64,000 nt of DNA, taken from positions 41,903-105,902 of the forward strand of contig NZ_JAMXXK010000002.1 in NCBI RefSeq assembly GCF_024129735.1, written 5' to 3'. The notes under the pieces were generated by a model. It was not told where the DNA came from, did not search any database, and saw only the letters and a list, made by a program, of their open reading frames with translations. The translations under genes and the position numbers were made by a program. How positions within the stretch are numbered: the stretch's first letter is position 1; each line of letters opens with the position of its first letter. Below are positions 45,111 through 54,644 of the stretch, one piece after another. The stretch is from Acinetobacter lwoffii. Its GTDB lineage: Bacteria > Pseudomonadota > Gammaproteobacteria > Pseudomonadales > Moraxellaceae.

Positions 45111-46991
45111 TTAAACCACCAGATCTGCCAGATTACCTTTTTGCTCTAACCAGTCTTTGCGGTCACTGGCACGTTTTTTTGCCAGCAATTTATCCAGTAA
45201 ACTTGCAGTATGATGAGCATCATCTAAATCTAGTTGCACCAGACGCCGCGTGTTTGGATCAAGGGTGGTTTCACGCAACTGGCTGGCATTCATCTCACCC
45301 AGTCCCTTGAATCGGGTAATTTGCGGATTCTTGGTTTTACATTTTTTCAGAATGCTATTCAGCTCGTCTTCATCCAGAGCATAGTGCACATCTTTGTTGT
45401 CATCGATTCGGAACAATGGCGGCATCGCTACAAATAAATGCCCTTCCTCGACCAGTGTAGGAAAATGCTTTACAAACAAGGCACACAGCAAAGTCGCGAT
45501 ATGCAAACCATCCGAGTCGGCATCCGCCAGGATACAGACCTTGCCATAACGCAGTTCAGACAAGTCATCCGAACCCGGATCAACGCCAATGGCAATCGCA
45601 ATATTGTGTACTTCCTGCGATGCTAGAACTTCGTCAGAAGAGACTTCCCAAGTATTCAGGATTTTTCCACGAATTGGCATAATCGCCTGGAAGTTCTTAT
45701 CACGCGCCTGCTTGGCCGAACCACCCGCAGAATCCCCTTCCACAATAAACAGTTCTGACTGATCCAGATCATGGCCTACACAGTCCGACAGTTTCCCCGG
45801 CAAGGTTGGACCCGCGACAATTTTCTTACGTTCTACTTTTTTCGCTGCTTTGAGACGGCGACCGGCTTTGGAAATGGCCATTTCTGCCAGTTGCATGGCG
45901 ATGTCAGAATTCTGGTTCAACCATAATGCAAAGGCATCTTTGGCAATATTCTGCACAATTCCAGCTGCTTCACGGCTCGATAGACGTTCTTTAGTCTGAC
46001 CTGAGAATTGCGGCTCCTGAAATTTCAGCGACAGGATATAATTGACGCCGTCCCAGACATCTTCGGCAGAGAGTTTCATATTCCGCGGCAGCAAATTACG
46101 CAGTTCACAGAATTCACGCATCGCATCGGTGACGCCTGAACGCAGACCATTCACATGCGTTCCGCCTTGTGCGGTCGGAATCAGGTTGACATAAGATTCC
46201 TGGACGCTTTCACCCCCTTCGACATTCCAGCAAATTGCAAATTCTGCGCTGGCACGTTCCGCATCGCCTGTGGCAACAAACGCCGGTGCCGGAATAATTT
46301 CACGGTCTTCCAGCTCGTCCATCAAATAATCAACCAGACCATTTTCAAACTGCCAGGTAATCTTTTCATCATTGATCTGATCAACATAATTGATCTGTAA
46401 ACCCGCCGCCAAAACAGCTTTGGCTTTGAGATTATGTTTTAACGCTTTTAAGGCAAATTTAGGCGAATCAAAATATTTGGCTTCAGGCCAGAATTGTACC
46501 GTAGTTCCTGATACCCGTTTCGGTGCCTTACCTGCCAGCACTTCAAGCGGTGCAACCGGTTCGCCATTTTCAAAGGCCATTTTATACAGATTGCCCTGAC
46601 GCTGAACTTCAACCTCTACCCGGGTCGAAAGCGCATTGACCACTGAAATTCCGACGCCATGCAAACCACCGGAAAACTGGTAGTTATCGGTGCTGAACTT
46701 ACCGCCGGCATGCAGTTTGGTCATGATAATTTCAATACCGCTCTGGCCGTATTCAGGGTGAATATCCACCGGCATCCCACGGCCATTGTCTTCGACTGAT
46801 AAAGAACCATCTTTATAGACCGTGACGGTAATCTTGTTGGCATGTCCTGCCAGTGCCTCATCGACAGCATTATCAATCACTTCCTGTGCCAAATGGTTGG
46901 GACGAGAAGTATCGGTATACATGCCCGGACGACGACGGACCGGATCCAGACCAGATAAAACTTCAAGAGATTGAGCCGTATATTGAGACAC
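45111..46991 (-). CDS. parE: DNA topoisomerase IV subunit B
   Basis: A 626-residue GHKL ATPase plus TOPRIM subunit. It shows EVIDNAVDEALAG and DNGRGMPVDIH in the ATPase, GGLHGVGISVVNALS, and TOPRIM EGDSAGGSAKQARD and DADSDGLHIATL. The length separates it from the longer GyrB. With ParC it decatenates daughter chromosomes. It is a target of fluoroquinolones and novobiocin-type drugs. It starts one base after the end of yqiA, so they are translationally coupled. Confidence 0.97.
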   Translation of the reverse strand: MSQYTAQSLEVLSGLDPVRRRPGMYTDTSRPNHLAQEVIDNAVDEALAGHANKITVTVYKDGSLSVEDNGRGMPVDIHPEYGQSGIEIIMTKLHAGGKFSTDNYQFSGGLHGVGISVVNALSTRVEVEVQRQGNLYKMAFENGEPVAPLEVLAGKAPKRVSGTTVQFWPEAKYFDSPKFALKALKHNLKAKAVLAAGLQINYVDQINDEKITWQFENGLVDYLMDELEDREIIPAPAFVATGDAERASAEFAICWNVEGGESVQESYVNLIPTAQGGTHVNGLRSGVTDAMREFCELRNLLPRNMKLSAEDVWDGVNYILSLKFQEPQFSGQTKERLSSREAAGIVQNIAKDAFALWLNQNSDIAMQLAEMAISKAGRRLKAAKKVERKKIVAGPTLPGKLSDCVGHDLDQSELFIVEGDSAGGSAKQARDKNFQAIMPIRGKILNTWEVSSDEVLASQEVHNIAIAIGVDPGSDDLSELRYGKVCILADADSDGLHIATLLCALFVKHFPTLVEEGHLFVAMPPLFRIDDNKDVHYALDEDELNSILKKCKTKNPQITRFKGLGEMNASQLRETTLDPNTRRLVQLDLDDAHHTASLLDKLLAKKRASDRKDWLEQKGNLADLVV

Positions 46992-46992
46992 G

Positions 46993-47586
46993 TTATTCGG
47001 TTTCCTTTTTTATGCAGTCCAATAAAAACTGTAAGACGAACGGAATTTTTTCCGCAAAATCATCCATCCCGTGACTGCCATGCGCTTCAGTCATCAGTAT
47101 TGCAGGGGGATGCGCAACACTATAATAACGATGTGCTTCACGATAATCCAAAACTTCATCGCCTTGTTGCAGCAGAACCAGTATTTTGTCTGCATCTTGT
47201 GCAACAGGCAGGGCCAATTGCTGGAGTTGTACCAGATCTGCTTCATCCAGACACCATTTCGGATGAACCTGATAAGGCAGTTGCTCATCAAATAGTTCAC
47301 GAAACAGTTGCCATGGTCGCATAGCCGGATTGATCAGTACAGCAGGCACAGCATGCTGTGCGACCAGATGTGTCGCATAAAATCCGCCGAGACTGCTGCC
47401 CAGTAACGCCACATCATGCATCGATTCAATCAGGCCAGAAACATACGCAATGGCAGCGTTCGGTGACATGTTTAAATCGGGTAAATGTACCTGAATTTCA
47501 GGATACTTTGCACAGTAATGTTGCAGCAATTTCCCCTTGATCGAGTTCGAATTACTCTTAAAACCATGCAAATAAATGATATTCAT
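46993..47586 (-). CDS. yqiA: YqiA-like esterase
   Basis: A 197-residue alpha/beta hydrolase with the nucleophile motif GSSLGGFYA and a C-terminal HGSHGMDDF. The N-terminal IYLHGFKSNSNSIKG is typical of the YqiA group. It lies directly upstream of parE, as yqiA does in enterics. It probably hydrolyses short acyl or thioester substrates. Confidence 0.9.
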   Translation of the reverse strand: MNIIYLHGFKSNSNSIKGKLLQHYCAKYPEIQVHLPDLNMSPNAAIAYVSGLIESMHDVALLGSSLGGFYATHLVAQHAVPAVLINPAMRPWQLFRELFDEQLPYQVHPKWCLDEADLVQLQQLALPVAQDADKILVLLQQGDEVLDYREAHRYYSVAHPPAILMTEAHGSHGMDDFAEKIPFVLQFLLDCIKKETE

Positions 47587-47832
47587 GAACTACCAACAAA
47601 AAACCCATCAATCATCAAAATTTAATTTAAATAATGTGAAGTACACTACGTTATAAGACCAGTTAATTGCTTAAATTGTCTGACAAAAAAGCTCAAAATC
47701 TTCTCTCATTCTCGTTATTTTAAGCTGAGACCCTCAAAATCAGGAAACTCAACAAGAAAAAGAATTTATACCGCGAAGTTCTTTAAAAAGAAAGATGGCA
47801 CCACATGCGGCTCATTGAAAGGACAGGATCAG

Positions 47833-49164
47833 ATGCCAAGTTTGACACCGTTACATGAAACCTATTGTCGATGGGACCGAACCCCGCCGAGTCAGGCCGA
47901 TGTACTGGAAGGTCTGGCGCAGCTGGTGACGATGCGCTTTAACGATGTGGTTCAGGAGCTGATCAAGAGTATTCAACGCGAAATCTTAATGAGTATTTTT
48001 GGTTTAAGTGAAAATAATTCAGAAAAAATTCAGAATATTCCTTCAATCGTGCGGCTCTATCAAATGTCTTATGACATGCTGTTTCATTACGGCAATACCC
48101 TGATTGCCCCTGCTTTGCGCCAGATTATTGAACGCTTTCCTAAACTGCATAATAAACCGCTGACACCTTCCTTGCATTTCCTGGTCAGTGTCTTAAATGG
48201 CATTATCGGGGATTATCTGCTGAAATATCAGAATCCTCTGGCCTTGCCGATGGTGATCTATGACCATTATGGCTCGCTGCAAAAAGGTGAGCTAAGCGGT
48301 CGTATTACTTTGTTTGTACATGGCTTATGCATGAACCATTTAGACTGGTCAAATCGCAAATATGAGGGCATTGGGGCAAAATTACTGGCGCAGCGTGACC
48401 GCAATACCATGCTCTATCTGAATTACAATACTGGACGCCGGATTTCTGCCAATGGTCGAAGTCTGGCGAATACCTTACAGGATCTGATTGCTCGCAATCC
48501 GAGAATTACCAGTATTGACCTGATCGGGCATAGCATGGGTGGTCTGGTCTCTCGTAGTGCGCTGTTTTATGGCAAGCAGAATGTCTATAGCTGGGTCAAT
48601 ATGGTGGAAAATCTAGTCTGTCTGGGTTCACCGCATCATGGTGCGGTACTGGAACGTTTTGGTTTTAGCTTGCAGGACAAACTCGGACATTTTCCATTGA
48701 TCCGGTTGCTTGGCCATCTGGTCAATATTCGCAGTAACGGTATTCTGGATTTACGCCATGGTAGCGTCCGAGATGATGACTGGGAGCATAATCCGCTTCG
48801 GATCGGCTTTATGGACGATCACCGTAAACCTGCCCCGATTCCATCTCATATCGATACCTATCTGGTCGCCGGCACCATCGAGTTTGAAAACCGCAAGAAC
48901 AAGACCTTGCATGTGATTGGCGATTATCTGGTCAGTATTGAAAGTGCTTTGGGCGAGCATCCCAATCCGCGCTTTCAGCTCAAAGTCCCAGATGCAAACA
49001 AGGCGATTTTCTATGGCCTGAACCATTTTGAAATTCAGTATCATCCGCTGGTGGCCGAGCAGGTGGCGCGCTGGTTCTATCCAAGTGTAGAAGATGAAGC
49101 CTTTGATCAGATTCATGAATATGTGATGGATCTGGACAGTCTGGAAGGCATTGCCCTGACCTAA
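47833..49164 (+). CDS. Lipase-like alpha/beta hydrolase (PGAP1-type core)
   Basis: A 443-residue protein. The hydrolase core begins about residue 165 (RITLFVHGLCMNHLDW, the oxyanion HG) with the nucleophile elbow LIGHSMGGLVSRSALF and GSPHHGAVLERFG, as in lipases and PGAP1-type esterases. The N-terminal 160 residues are helical and unassigned. No signal peptide is seen. The ATG at 47833 follows AGGATCAG; the frame is open to a TTG at 47815. Substrate unknown. Confidence 0.8.
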   Translation: MPSLTPLHETYCRWDRTPPSQADVLEGLAQLVTMRFNDVVQELIKSIQREILMSIFGLSENNSEKIQNIPSIVRLYQMSYDMLFHYGNTLIAPALRQIIERFPKLHNKPLTPSLHFLVSVLNGIIGDYLLKYQNPLALPMVIYDHYGSLQKGELSGRITLFVHGLCMNHLDWSNRKYEGIGAKLLAQRDRNTMLYLNYNTGRRISANGRSLANTLQDLIARNPRITSIDLIGHSMGGLVSRSALFYGKQNVYSWVNMVENLVCLGSPHHGAVLERFGFSLQDKLGHFPLIRLLGHLVNIRSNGILDLRHGSVRDDDWEHNPLRIGFMDDHRKPAPIPSHIDTYLVAGTIEFENRKNKTLHVIGDYLVSIESALGEHPNPRFQLKVPDANKAIFYGLNHFEIQYHPLVAEQVARWFYPSVEDEAFDQIHEYVMDLDSLEGIALT

Positions 49165-49177
49165 ACTTAAGCAAAAT

Positions 49178-49206
49178 AAAAAAGCCCTCGATTGAGGACT
49201 TTTTTT
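49178..49206. terminator. Terminator between the hydrolase gene and dsbB
   Basis: An AAAAAGCCCTC-GATT-GAGG-ACTTTTTTT hairpin lies between convergent genes. Confidence 0.85.
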
Positions 49207-49216
49207 AAATGCGGAA

Positions 49217-49744
49217 TTAATATTTATCTCTGAGTCGTTTAACCGCTACGGTTTTATATTTACGCAGCAATTGCCATAAACTGACCAGCAATAAAATACT
49301 AAAGAAGATCAAAGACCAGACAGGCAAGGACTGACCCAAGAAAGTCCAGTCAATCGCAGCACATTCCCCCGAACCATTTAAGACCTGCTGCAGTACGGAC
49401 TGCATTGGCAGGGTTTCCAGCCAGTATTCCAGACCGGGACCACAGCTCGGTACCTGATCCGGTGGCAGGTTCTGTAACCAGACATGACGCGCAGCCACGC
49501 CCACAGACCACAAAATACTGAGCGAACCCAGCAAGGCATACAGCCGCTTCATGACATTGGATGCAGGATTATGCAGGCATGCGATTAGTGAGATGATCCC
49601 GAGTCCGATTAATCCGACACGCTGAAACACACAGAGCGGACAAGGCGCCAGACCTTGTACATGCTCAAGATATAAGGCAAATGCCATGCCGATGACAGCA
49701 GCCAGAAACAACATACCACTCACGAAGCGATAACCCCATTGCAT
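49217..49744 (-). CDS. dsbB: Disulfide bond formation protein DsbB
   Basis: A 175-residue four-helix inner-membrane protein that reoxidises DsbA and passes electrons to quinone. The first periplasmic loop has CPLC (APCPLCVFQR). The second has the Cys pair in VPSCGPGLEY and GSGECAAIDW. All four redox cysteines are present. It follows gshA on the same strand after 19 bp. Confidence 0.95.
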   Translation of the reverse strand: MQWGYRFVSGMLFLAAVIGMAFALYLEHVQGLAPCPLCVFQRVGLIGLGIISLIACLHNPASNVMKRLYALLGSLSILWSVGVAARHVWLQNLPPDQVPSCGPGLEYWLETLPMQSVLQQVLNGSGECAAIDWTFLGQSLPVWSLIFFSILLLVSLWQLLRKYKTVAVKRLRDKY

Positions 49745-49763
49745 GGTGAATCCTCTTATTTTT

Positions 49764-51341
49764 TTATCGATATTGGGCTAAATAATCAGAAAAACTGACG
49801 CTGCTATCTTGCTCGAGTTGCTGTTGCTGCTGCAATGACTTTTGTGACATTTCTTCAAAATAAGCCAGGGTTTCCGGGCTGAGCTGATGTTCTTCATAGA
49901 CACTGCTGTGCTGTTGGGCCAGATGTTGGCCAAAATGCCACATACCGCCCTGCTCACGTGTATCCCCGACCACCAGAGCAGACAAGGTGGCATCGACTTC
50001 ATCGACCCGGATCATCATGGTTTTTAAAGCATCAGTATATAGAGTACTGTCATAGGCCGAATTTAACAGCTTGGCCAAGGGATGCATACGCTGCAAATGC
50101 ATGGCACACCAGTCTTCAATCGGATAAGACTGGCCATTTTCCATAATTGCGGCATTTGGCGCACGGCCACGGTTGACGACCTCGGCTTGATTCTGCTCAA
50201 TAATATCCTGTTCATCACTAAGAAGCGCCGGACTGTCTTGCAATAAACAGTACAAGGCTACCACTTCAAGGAAACCGGCCGTATCTTCATTAATGCCAAT
50301 CGGGCTGTATGGATTGACATCGACTGCGCGCAGCTCGACATAGGCAATCCCACGATTTTCCAGTGCCTGTGACGGCGTTTCACCCGCGATCGGCACCTGT
50401 TTCGGACGCACCAGACTGTAATATTCATTTTCGATTTGCAGCACATGATCATTGATCTGGATCGGCTGGCCATTGGCATCATCCAGTCCCAGACGACTAA
50501 ACGGTTTATACGGCGTTTTGACGGCTTTTTGCAGCCCGTCCAGATAGTCCTGCAAATTATTGTAGTGAATACCGAGCTGTTTCTGCGCAGAGTTTTGATA
50601 ACCAAAACGTCCCATACGCAGCGCAGTCGCATAAGGCGAATACAAGGTGCCTTTCACCAATGGCAGCAAGAAATGATCACGGCCAGTCATAAAGCACTGG
50701 CAAACCGCCGGACTGGCCCCCACCAGGAACATCACCAGTGGAGTCAGACGAATAAAGTTGCGGATCAGGCCCATATAACGATGACTGCGATAATCCTGCA
50801 AGCTCAATGCTTGCAGCGCCTCGTCCTGTTCCTGCTGTTGTAAGGCCTCGAACAGATGATCCGGGAAAGACAGGTTGTAATGCACGCCTGAAATCGTCTG
50901 CATACGGCGACCATAACGCACGCCTAAACCATGACGATACAAGGTTTTAAACAGGCCGATATTCGAGCTGCCATACTGTGCCAGCGGAATGCTGTCATCG
51001 CGGCTGTCCAGCATACACGGCATCGACAAAGGCCAGAGCTTTTCATCATTTTCCAGATGACGATGGACAATCGCATGAATATCGCTGAGATAGTCCAGCG
51101 CTTTTTTAATACTGTCCTGTGGCGGAGTAATAAACTCCATCAATGCTTCAGAATAGTCCGTGGTGATATGTGGATGAGTCAAGGCTGAACCCAAGGCACG
51201 AGGATGCGCTGCCTGTGACAGGAAACCATCACTTTGCATACGTAAGCTTTCACGCTCGATACCACGCAACATGCCTTTGATGAGTGACGACTCGACCCAG
51301 GTCGGTAACACATTTTGGGAAGTCGATTCAGGTTGACTCAT
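49764..51341 (-). CDS. gshA: Glutamate--cysteine ligase
   Basis: A 525-residue proteobacterial GshA, first enzyme of glutathione synthesis. The N-terminal LRGIERESLRMQSDGFLSQAAHP, TDYSEALMEFITPP and IAYVELRAVDVNPYSPIGI are hallmarks of the family. Length is normal. It is upstream of dsbB; pairing of two thiol-redox genes is plausible but may be incidental. Confidence 0.97.
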   Translation of the reverse strand: MSQPESTSQNVLPTWVESSLIKGMLRGIERESLRMQSDGFLSQAAHPRALGSALTHPHITTDYSEALMEFITPPQDSIKKALDYLSDIHAIVHRHLENDEKLWPLSMPCMLDSRDDSIPLAQYGSSNIGLFKTLYRHGLGVRYGRRMQTISGVHYNLSFPDHLFEALQQQEQDEALQALSLQDYRSHRYMGLIRNFIRLTPLVMFLVGASPAVCQCFMTGRDHFLLPLVKGTLYSPYATALRMGRFGYQNSAQKQLGIHYNNLQDYLDGLQKAVKTPYKPFSRLGLDDANGQPIQINDHVLQIENEYYSLVRPKQVPIAGETPSQALENRGIAYVELRAVDVNPYSPIGINEDTAGFLEVVALYCLLQDSPALLSDEQDIIEQNQAEVVNRGRAPNAAIMENGQSYPIEDWCAMHLQRMHPLAKLLNSAYDSTLYTDALKTMMIRVDEVDATLSALVVGDTREQGGMWHFGQHLAQQHSSVYEEHQLSPETLAYFEEMSQKSLQQQQQLEQDSSVSFSDYLAQYR

Positions 51342-51552
51342 TACAATCTCGCTTAAGGGGGCTAAATTATTAAATTAAAATCATCGGTTTAATCAGTATA
51401 ACGTGATTTCGTGCCGGCATATGACAGGCTGCCTAGTTTTCAGGCAAACCATTGATTTTTAATTTGGCAAATTTTTAACACAAACTTCCTCTATAAGACA
51501 TGGAAAATTTGTGATTTTATTAACAAATAGATGCTAATGAATTGTAAATATT

Positions 51553-52092
51553 ATGAATTATCAAGATATTTTAGACTTCTGGTTTCATGCGGACAGCCAG
51601 CCATTATGGTTTAGCCAAAGTCATGAATTCGACCAAAGTATTGCACAGCAGTTCATGAGCACCCATCAGCAGGCAGCCCGGGCTGAACTTTGGGGCTGGC
51701 GTAAAACAGCAGAAGGTCGGCTGGCCGAAATTATTGTGCTAGATCAATTTTCACGAAATTTATTCCGTGATTCTCCCCAAGCTTTTGCCCAAGACAGTTT
51801 GGCACTGGCCTTGGCTCAGGAAGCCATCAGCCTGAACCTGGATCAACAGCTCAGTCCAGAACAACGTGCCTTTCTGTATATGCCATTTATGCACAGCGAA
51901 TCCAAACTAATTCATGAATTCGCCTTAAAACTGTTTCAGCGTCTGGGCAATCCGACCAATCTGGAATTTGAGAAAAAGCATAAAGTTATTATTGACCGCT
52001 TTGGACGTTATCCGCACCGAAACCAGATTCTGGGTCGTGAATCGACCAATGAAGAACTTACTTTCCTGACCCAGCCCGATAGCAGTTTTTAA
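51553..52092 (+). CDS. DUF924-family protein
   Basis: A 179-residue cytoplasmic helical protein. ILDFWFHADSQPLWFSQSHEFD at the start, LAEIIVLDQFSRNLFRDSPQAFAQD, RAFLYMPFMHSES and GRYPHRNQILGRESTNEE are diagnostic for DUF924, an alpha-helical TPR-like fold. No enzymatic role is established that I can name. Confidence 0.9.
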   Translation: MNYQDILDFWFHADSQPLWFSQSHEFDQSIAQQFMSTHQQAARAELWGWRKTAEGRLAEIIVLDQFSRNLFRDSPQAFAQDSLALALAQEAISLNLDQQLSPEQRAFLYMPFMHSESKLIHEFALKLFQRLGNPTNLEFEKKHKVIIDRFGRYPHRNQILGRESTNEELTFLTQPDSSF

Positions 52093-52144
52093 GATTTTTT
52101 AAGACCGGCTGTCTGAACTGGATCATTGCATCAGGAGATCGAAC

Positions 52145-52696
52145 ATGAAAAACATGCTACTGGGATTGAGTATGATTGCTGCCATCAGCCTGACTGGCTG
52201 TGCAACCACACCCTCAAAGCCCTTAACATTTGATCAGTTAGGTCGCTACAGTACCACTCCCCTCAATAGCAACACTTACCGTATCAGCTTTCAGGCCCGT
52301 CCCAATATGAGCTTTGGCACAGCTGAAGAAATTACCCTGCTCAAAGCCGCACAGACTACCGTACAAAATGGTTTTCAATTCTTCAGGGTACTGAATGATC
52401 CAAGTAACCGCACCCAGCAACCTCCACGGCAAGCCATCGTCTATCCGGCGCCAAGCTTTTATCCTTACGGGTATTACCGCCGATATCCGGGATTCTGGCC
52501 AGACCCATTCTATGACCGTCCTTATACCGTGACTCTGGATCCTGCCCAGGTGGCTTATACCATTGAATGCTTCAAGGCCAATCAGGCGCCTCAAGATGCC
52601 TTTGATGCCCGCTTGATTTTACAGTCACTTGGGGCTAAATATGGTTTAAGTCCATCCGGTGCAGTGCTGCAACCGCAACCGGCCAATCCCTCCTGA
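52145..52696 (+). CDS. Outer-membrane lipoprotein (CC0125/CC1285-like)
   Basis: A 183-residue protein with a lipobox LTGC (Cys19) after a signal peptide. The mature part has a domain seen in CC0125/CC1285-type lipoproteins (FQARPNMSFGTAEEITLLKAAQTTVQNGFQFFRVL) and a Pro/Tyr-rich region (YPAPSFYPYGYYRRYPGFW). Function unknown. It is followed 11 bp later by the DUF445 gene, so both probably form an operon. Confidence 0.8.
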   Translation: MKNMLLGLSMIAAISLTGCATTPSKPLTFDQLGRYSTTPLNSNTYRISFQARPNMSFGTAEEITLLKAAQTTVQNGFQFFRVLNDPSNRTQQPPRQAIVYPAPSFYPYGYYRRYPGFWPDPFYDRPYTVTLDPAQVAYTIECFKANQAPQDAFDARLILQSLGAKYGLSPSGAVLQPQPANPS

Positions 52697-52707
52697 CAGG
52701 ATGATCT

Positions 52708-54009
52708 ATGCAGACAGAGCGTATCTCCCCGAGCTTACAACGCAGTAAACGTTTCGCGACCATCGCCCTGGTGGTCGCCGTACTGATCTGGTTGGCATTG
52801 ATGGTTGCAGCCAAACTGCTACCCGAATATGTCTGGCTCATTCATATTCTGATGCTCTCGGCAGAAGCGGGTGTGGTCGGTGGTCTGGCGGATTGGTATG
52901 CGATTACCGTACTGTTTCGTAACCCTTTTGGCAGATTGCCTATTCCCAAGTTTTTACGTGACCATACCGAAATCATTCCACGTAACAAGGCCCGTATTGC
53001 AGAGTCGATGGGCCGTTTTGTGCAGGAAAATTTTCTTTCTCCGCAAATTGTACAGCGCAGTCTGGACAGTACCGACCTGAGTCTGGCTGCAGGACGCTGG
53101 CTGGCCAATCCACAAAACAATGCCCAAGTGACTCAGGTCATTCAACAGACGGTGCCTAAAATCTTTGAATTTGTGGGACAGGAACAGATTGCCGGATTTA
53201 TCCAGAGCAACAGCGTGCAATGGGTCAAAAATACCCAGATCAATACCCTGGCCAGCGAAATGCTGCATGCCGTTCTGGACAATGATTTCCATCAGGATGT
53301 ACTACAGCGCGGACTGGATGTGGTACATGCCTGGATGACCTCACATCCTGAACAAACCCGCGAGCTGACCCGCAACCTGTTTAAGGAAATGGGTGTGTGG
53401 AAACTGGCCAAAGGCGCCAGCTGGATCGGGATTGACGTGCAGCAACGCAGTATTGATTCCGTGATCGGGCGGGTTGAAGCCATGCTGGCCGATCCAGATC
53501 ATCCATGGCGACTTAAAATTGAGAGCATGGGACATAGCTGGATGTTACAGCTGGCGGATAATGACAGTGAAGCCAGCCAGCGTCTGAATGAAACCAAAGA
53601 TGCCTTACTGGATAGCCCACAAGTGCTGAATTTTATCAGCGGTGCGGTGGTGATTTTATGTGATGCGATCAAGGCTGACTTGCAAAAACCGGATTCGGGG
53701 ATTGCGGAAAATCTTAGAATTGCCATCCAGCAGGTCGGAGAAAATATTATCTCGAATGCCTCGGTACGTGAGCTGCTGAATAAACGTCTCAGCGGAATCG
53801 CGGTTGACCTGAGTGACCAGTATAGTGAAAAAGTGATTCGTTTTATCAGCGAGCGCATTCACGAATGGGATTCAAGCGAGATGATCGACAAGATTGAAAA
53901 TGAAGTCGGCGGCGACCTGCATATGATCCGGGTCAATGGAGTCGTGGTCGGTGCCTGTATCGGTCTGGTACTTGGGATTATCCGGGCGGCGGTAGAGCAT
54001 TTAATTTAA
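52708..54009 (+). CDS. DUF445-family membrane protein
   Basis: A 433-residue protein. Two N-terminal helices (about 14-55), the motif GLADWYAITVLFRNPFGRLPIPKFLRDHTEIIPRNKARIAESMGRFVQENFLSP, long helical middle, and a C-terminal helix (about 410-430: GVVVGACIGLVLGIIRA) match DUF445 (YjiN/YheB-like). Thought to be an inner-membrane protein, with no clear biochemical role. No anomalies. Confidence 0.88.
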   Translation: MQTERISPSLQRSKRFATIALVVAVLIWLALMVAAKLLPEYVWLIHILMLSAEAGVVGGLADWYAITVLFRNPFGRLPIPKFLRDHTEIIPRNKARIAESMGRFVQENFLSPQIVQRSLDSTDLSLAAGRWLANPQNNAQVTQVIQQTVPKIFEFVGQEQIAGFIQSNSVQWVKNTQINTLASEMLHAVLDNDFHQDVLQRGLDVVHAWMTSHPEQTRELTRNLFKEMGVWKLAKGASWIGIDVQQRSIDSVIGRVEAMLADPDHPWRLKIESMGHSWMLQLADNDSEASQRLNETKDALLDSPQVLNFISGAVVILCDAIKADLQKPDSGIAENLRIAIQQVGENIISNASVRELLNKRLSGIAVDLSDQYSEKVIRFISERIHEWDSSEMIDKIENEVGGDLHMIRVNGVVVGACIGLVLGIIRAAVEHLI

Positions 54010-54097
54010 AGATGACGCTATTCGTCCCATACATCCCGACTTTTAAAATATCCAAGAATTGACTCCAGCCAGATCAAATTTAAGATTTAAAAAATGA

Positions 54098-54385
54098 TCA
54101 TTTGGGTGGCTGAGGTCCGGACATATCTACCAATAGCCCAGTGAATTTGCGTACGAATGGCAATAAGGTCACCACAATCGGAAAGGCAATCGCCCATGAA
54201 ATCATCCAGTTATGAAACCAGAGTGCCATAAATCCATCAATCCAGCCAAGATTGCGCAGCATATTGATCATGGAAATGATGCCACTCATCAGGCAGGACA
54301 GGATAAAAGGCACAATAATCAATGCCCATTTTGCAGGAAGTTTAGGAATATGACCGATAATGGTCGGACGTTGTGATGCAGCCAC
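54098..54385 (-). CDS. Small DUF2798-like membrane protein
   Basis: A 95-residue protein with two hydrophobic helices (about 18-45 and 55-80) and a basic start. The pattern PKLPAKWALIIVPFILSCLMSGIISMINML and NWMISWAIAFPIVVTLLPFVR fits DUF2798. Function unknown. Single gene facing argS in divergent orientation. Confidence 0.75.
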   Translation of the reverse strand: MAASQRPTIIGHIPKLPAKWALIIVPFILSCLMSGIISMINMLRNLGWIDGFMALWFHNWMISWAIAFPIVVTLLPFVRKFTGLLVDMSGPQPPK

Positions 54386-54644
54386 GACATGCTCTTTTTA
54401 CTGTTTTCAGATGACTAATATAAGCCAAATTCTGTACGGTGGAGCATTGTTTTTTTTCATCTGAATCATTGAGCTTAAACTGGTTTTATTTTCATGCGAT
54501 TAATCCGGTTATTTCCCCTTTCTCTAGCCCAAAATTTCTGGTGAAGTGATCTTCTACTTTTTATTCCCTAGAAATGCTTTTACCTAAACAGCCTGAAATT
54601 TGCTATATTTGCTGTTTTTCTGCGATCTCTATTTTCGACTGATT